64,000 nt of DNA. It comes from Aporrectodea caliginosa (Eukaryota; Annelida; Clitellata; Crassiclitellata; Lumbricidae). The notes under the pieces are model-generated. The model saw only the letters and a program-made list of their open reading frames with translations, ran no database searches and had not been told where the DNA came from. The DNA is taken from positions 233,188 through 297,187 of the forward strand of contig JACEVL010000953.1 in the NCBI GenBank assembly GCA_020284085.1, read 5' to 3'. Position 1 is the first letter of the stretch, and every line of letters starts with the position of its first letter. Both the position numbers and the translations under genes were made by a program. Shown one piece after another: positions 62,920 through 64,000 of this stretch.

Positions 62920-64000
62920 TTCGTCAAAAAGTTCACCCTTCATTATCCTAGGAGGAACTTCTCTCTATGTCCTCTGTTCTCGAACTGCGTTTACCATAAC
63001 TTTGAATAATCATTTGTCACTATCAAACTACTTACATCTGACCCAACATGTTTCTATGCCATTCATGAAATCAGCCACATTCTTGATTTAGTCACCACTT
63101 CCGTATCACCATGCTTGTTACCGAACCTCAGTTGTGAACTAAGCTCACCCTCTTCATCAACTCAATTTCGAGCCATATTCCCTTCCTCCCAAACTATGTT
63201 CATCCCGTCATGACCTTGAATCCTTTCTCCTCCTCAGCCCTCTCCCATAAACAGTCCCCAACAACCTCGAGGTCGTCAGCGCCTTATGTGTTACTTTTGA
63301 ACGACACCGCCGCCTTCGAAATTTAGATATGGTACCCTCACGACGCGGCATTGTCTGTATTTGGAATATCTGGTAAGCCTAGTAGCTGTCCGATCTTTTA
63401 TCAAGTCATGACTCTCTTCACATTCATTTAATGTTAATTCTGCTGGACAATCATCTAATCCGCACACCCTCACCTGCGACGATCCTCATCGTTCTGTCCT
63501 CCATCCGTTGCTGTTCCGTCTTTACACCTCCCAATTCAGCACGCTCATTTCCTCATTCTCTTTTCACCTTTATAAAGATGATACACAACTCCTCATACCT
63601 TTCTCTCCTCACTCCTTTCGAGATGCTCTAAATAATCTAAGTAACAATCTCTTCAAGACATCAAAATGGATGACAATTCTTCCGCGCGTTTACCCTTCTT
63701 CAGTCCAAAACCTTAGAATCATCTTTCACAAAAAGCTTGCCTATGACGACCACCCTCCTATCTTACCCTTGATATATGCACATTTGTGGCTTTCGTCGCC
63801 TCGCTCAGTACTCGATTCCCGGACGGCCAGAACAAGTGCCACCTTAAATGTCCAAACTAGACCACTATAACCCTTTCTTCTTAAACATTCACTCATCTTA
63901 TCTAAACTGCACACTGCCAATTATCCAGAACTGTCTGTTTCGGGAGGAATTGCACTAGTTGCCCGTGTAAAATCGCATTTCTAATTTAAGATCTTGATAC
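62920..64000 (+). pseudogene. LINE relic (L2-like), continues past the window
   Basis: Frames carry endonuclease-end words like those at 37150-37500, then PLLFRLYTSQFSTLISSFSF, a damaged catalytic box (HLYKDDTQLLIPFSPHSF instead of YADDTQ), ALNNLSNNLFKTSKWMT and LRIIFHKKLAYDDH. The Lys for Ala change and the frameshifts show it is inactive. The C-terminal part probably runs beyond 64000. Confidence 0.72.

Overview
The window looks like eukaryotic, almost certainly metazoan, genomic DNA. Genes are split by GT-AG introns, coding density is very low, and most recognisable sequence is interspersed repeats: non-LTR retrotransposons, tRNA-derived SINEs, Tc1/mariner (maT-like) and hAT-like DNA elements, foldback elements and long microsatellites. 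The AT-rich background, frequent TAGGCCTA-type words, L2/CR1-like LINE ends and secreted C-type lectins suggest a marine invertebrate, perhaps a deuterostome. That taxonomic guess is weak.

The only host-type genes I can support are members of one family on the minus strand. The best copy (61000 down to 53120) has three exons: a secretion signal plus a coiled-coil stalk made of 36-residue repeats, then the N-terminal and C-terminal halves of a C-type lectin domain. The splice phases match across all junctions and give a 428-residue product with the EPN and WND sugar/calcium-binding motifs. Related exons occur at 1626-1981 with a decayed lectin exon at 1240-1440, and at 29724-30375, 16534-16721 and 8918-9227, which may be one dispersed and damaged gene. 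A second copy of the stalk exon (33779-34246) lies in a 3.9-kb duplication next to an assembly gap.

Region by region: 0-9 kb holds lectin locus 1, dispersed repeats, hairpins, two hAT-like MITEs and a LINE fragment. 9.35-12.1 kb is a maT-like transposase gene split by a 1.69-kb palindromic minisatellite element flanked by CCGG. 12.9-14.9 kb is a decayed transposase-like gene. 18.7-21.2 kb is a LINE, followed by AAT-rich arrays. 23-28 kb is a LINE nest in which a SINE dimer (27-bp target duplication) and a maT-like element (TA duplication) both interrupt one LINE. 28.5-36.7 kb is the duplicated block. 37-44.3 kb is mainly LINE relics. 45-49 kb has simple repeats, a degenerate satellite and an LTR-like element. 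50.8-53 kb has a LINE relic and a GCGCGC-rich TIR element. 53-61 kb is the intact lectin gene with transposons in its introns. 61.3-64 kb has a mariner MITE, an L2 tail, a foldback element and LINE coding relics.

The most interesting points are the stalked-lectin family with its variable 36-residue stalk, a TIR element inserted at the 3' splice site of the intact lectin gene, and the palindromic minisatellite transposon at 10.1-11.8 kb. All coordinates and translations were read by eye, and no database was consulted.
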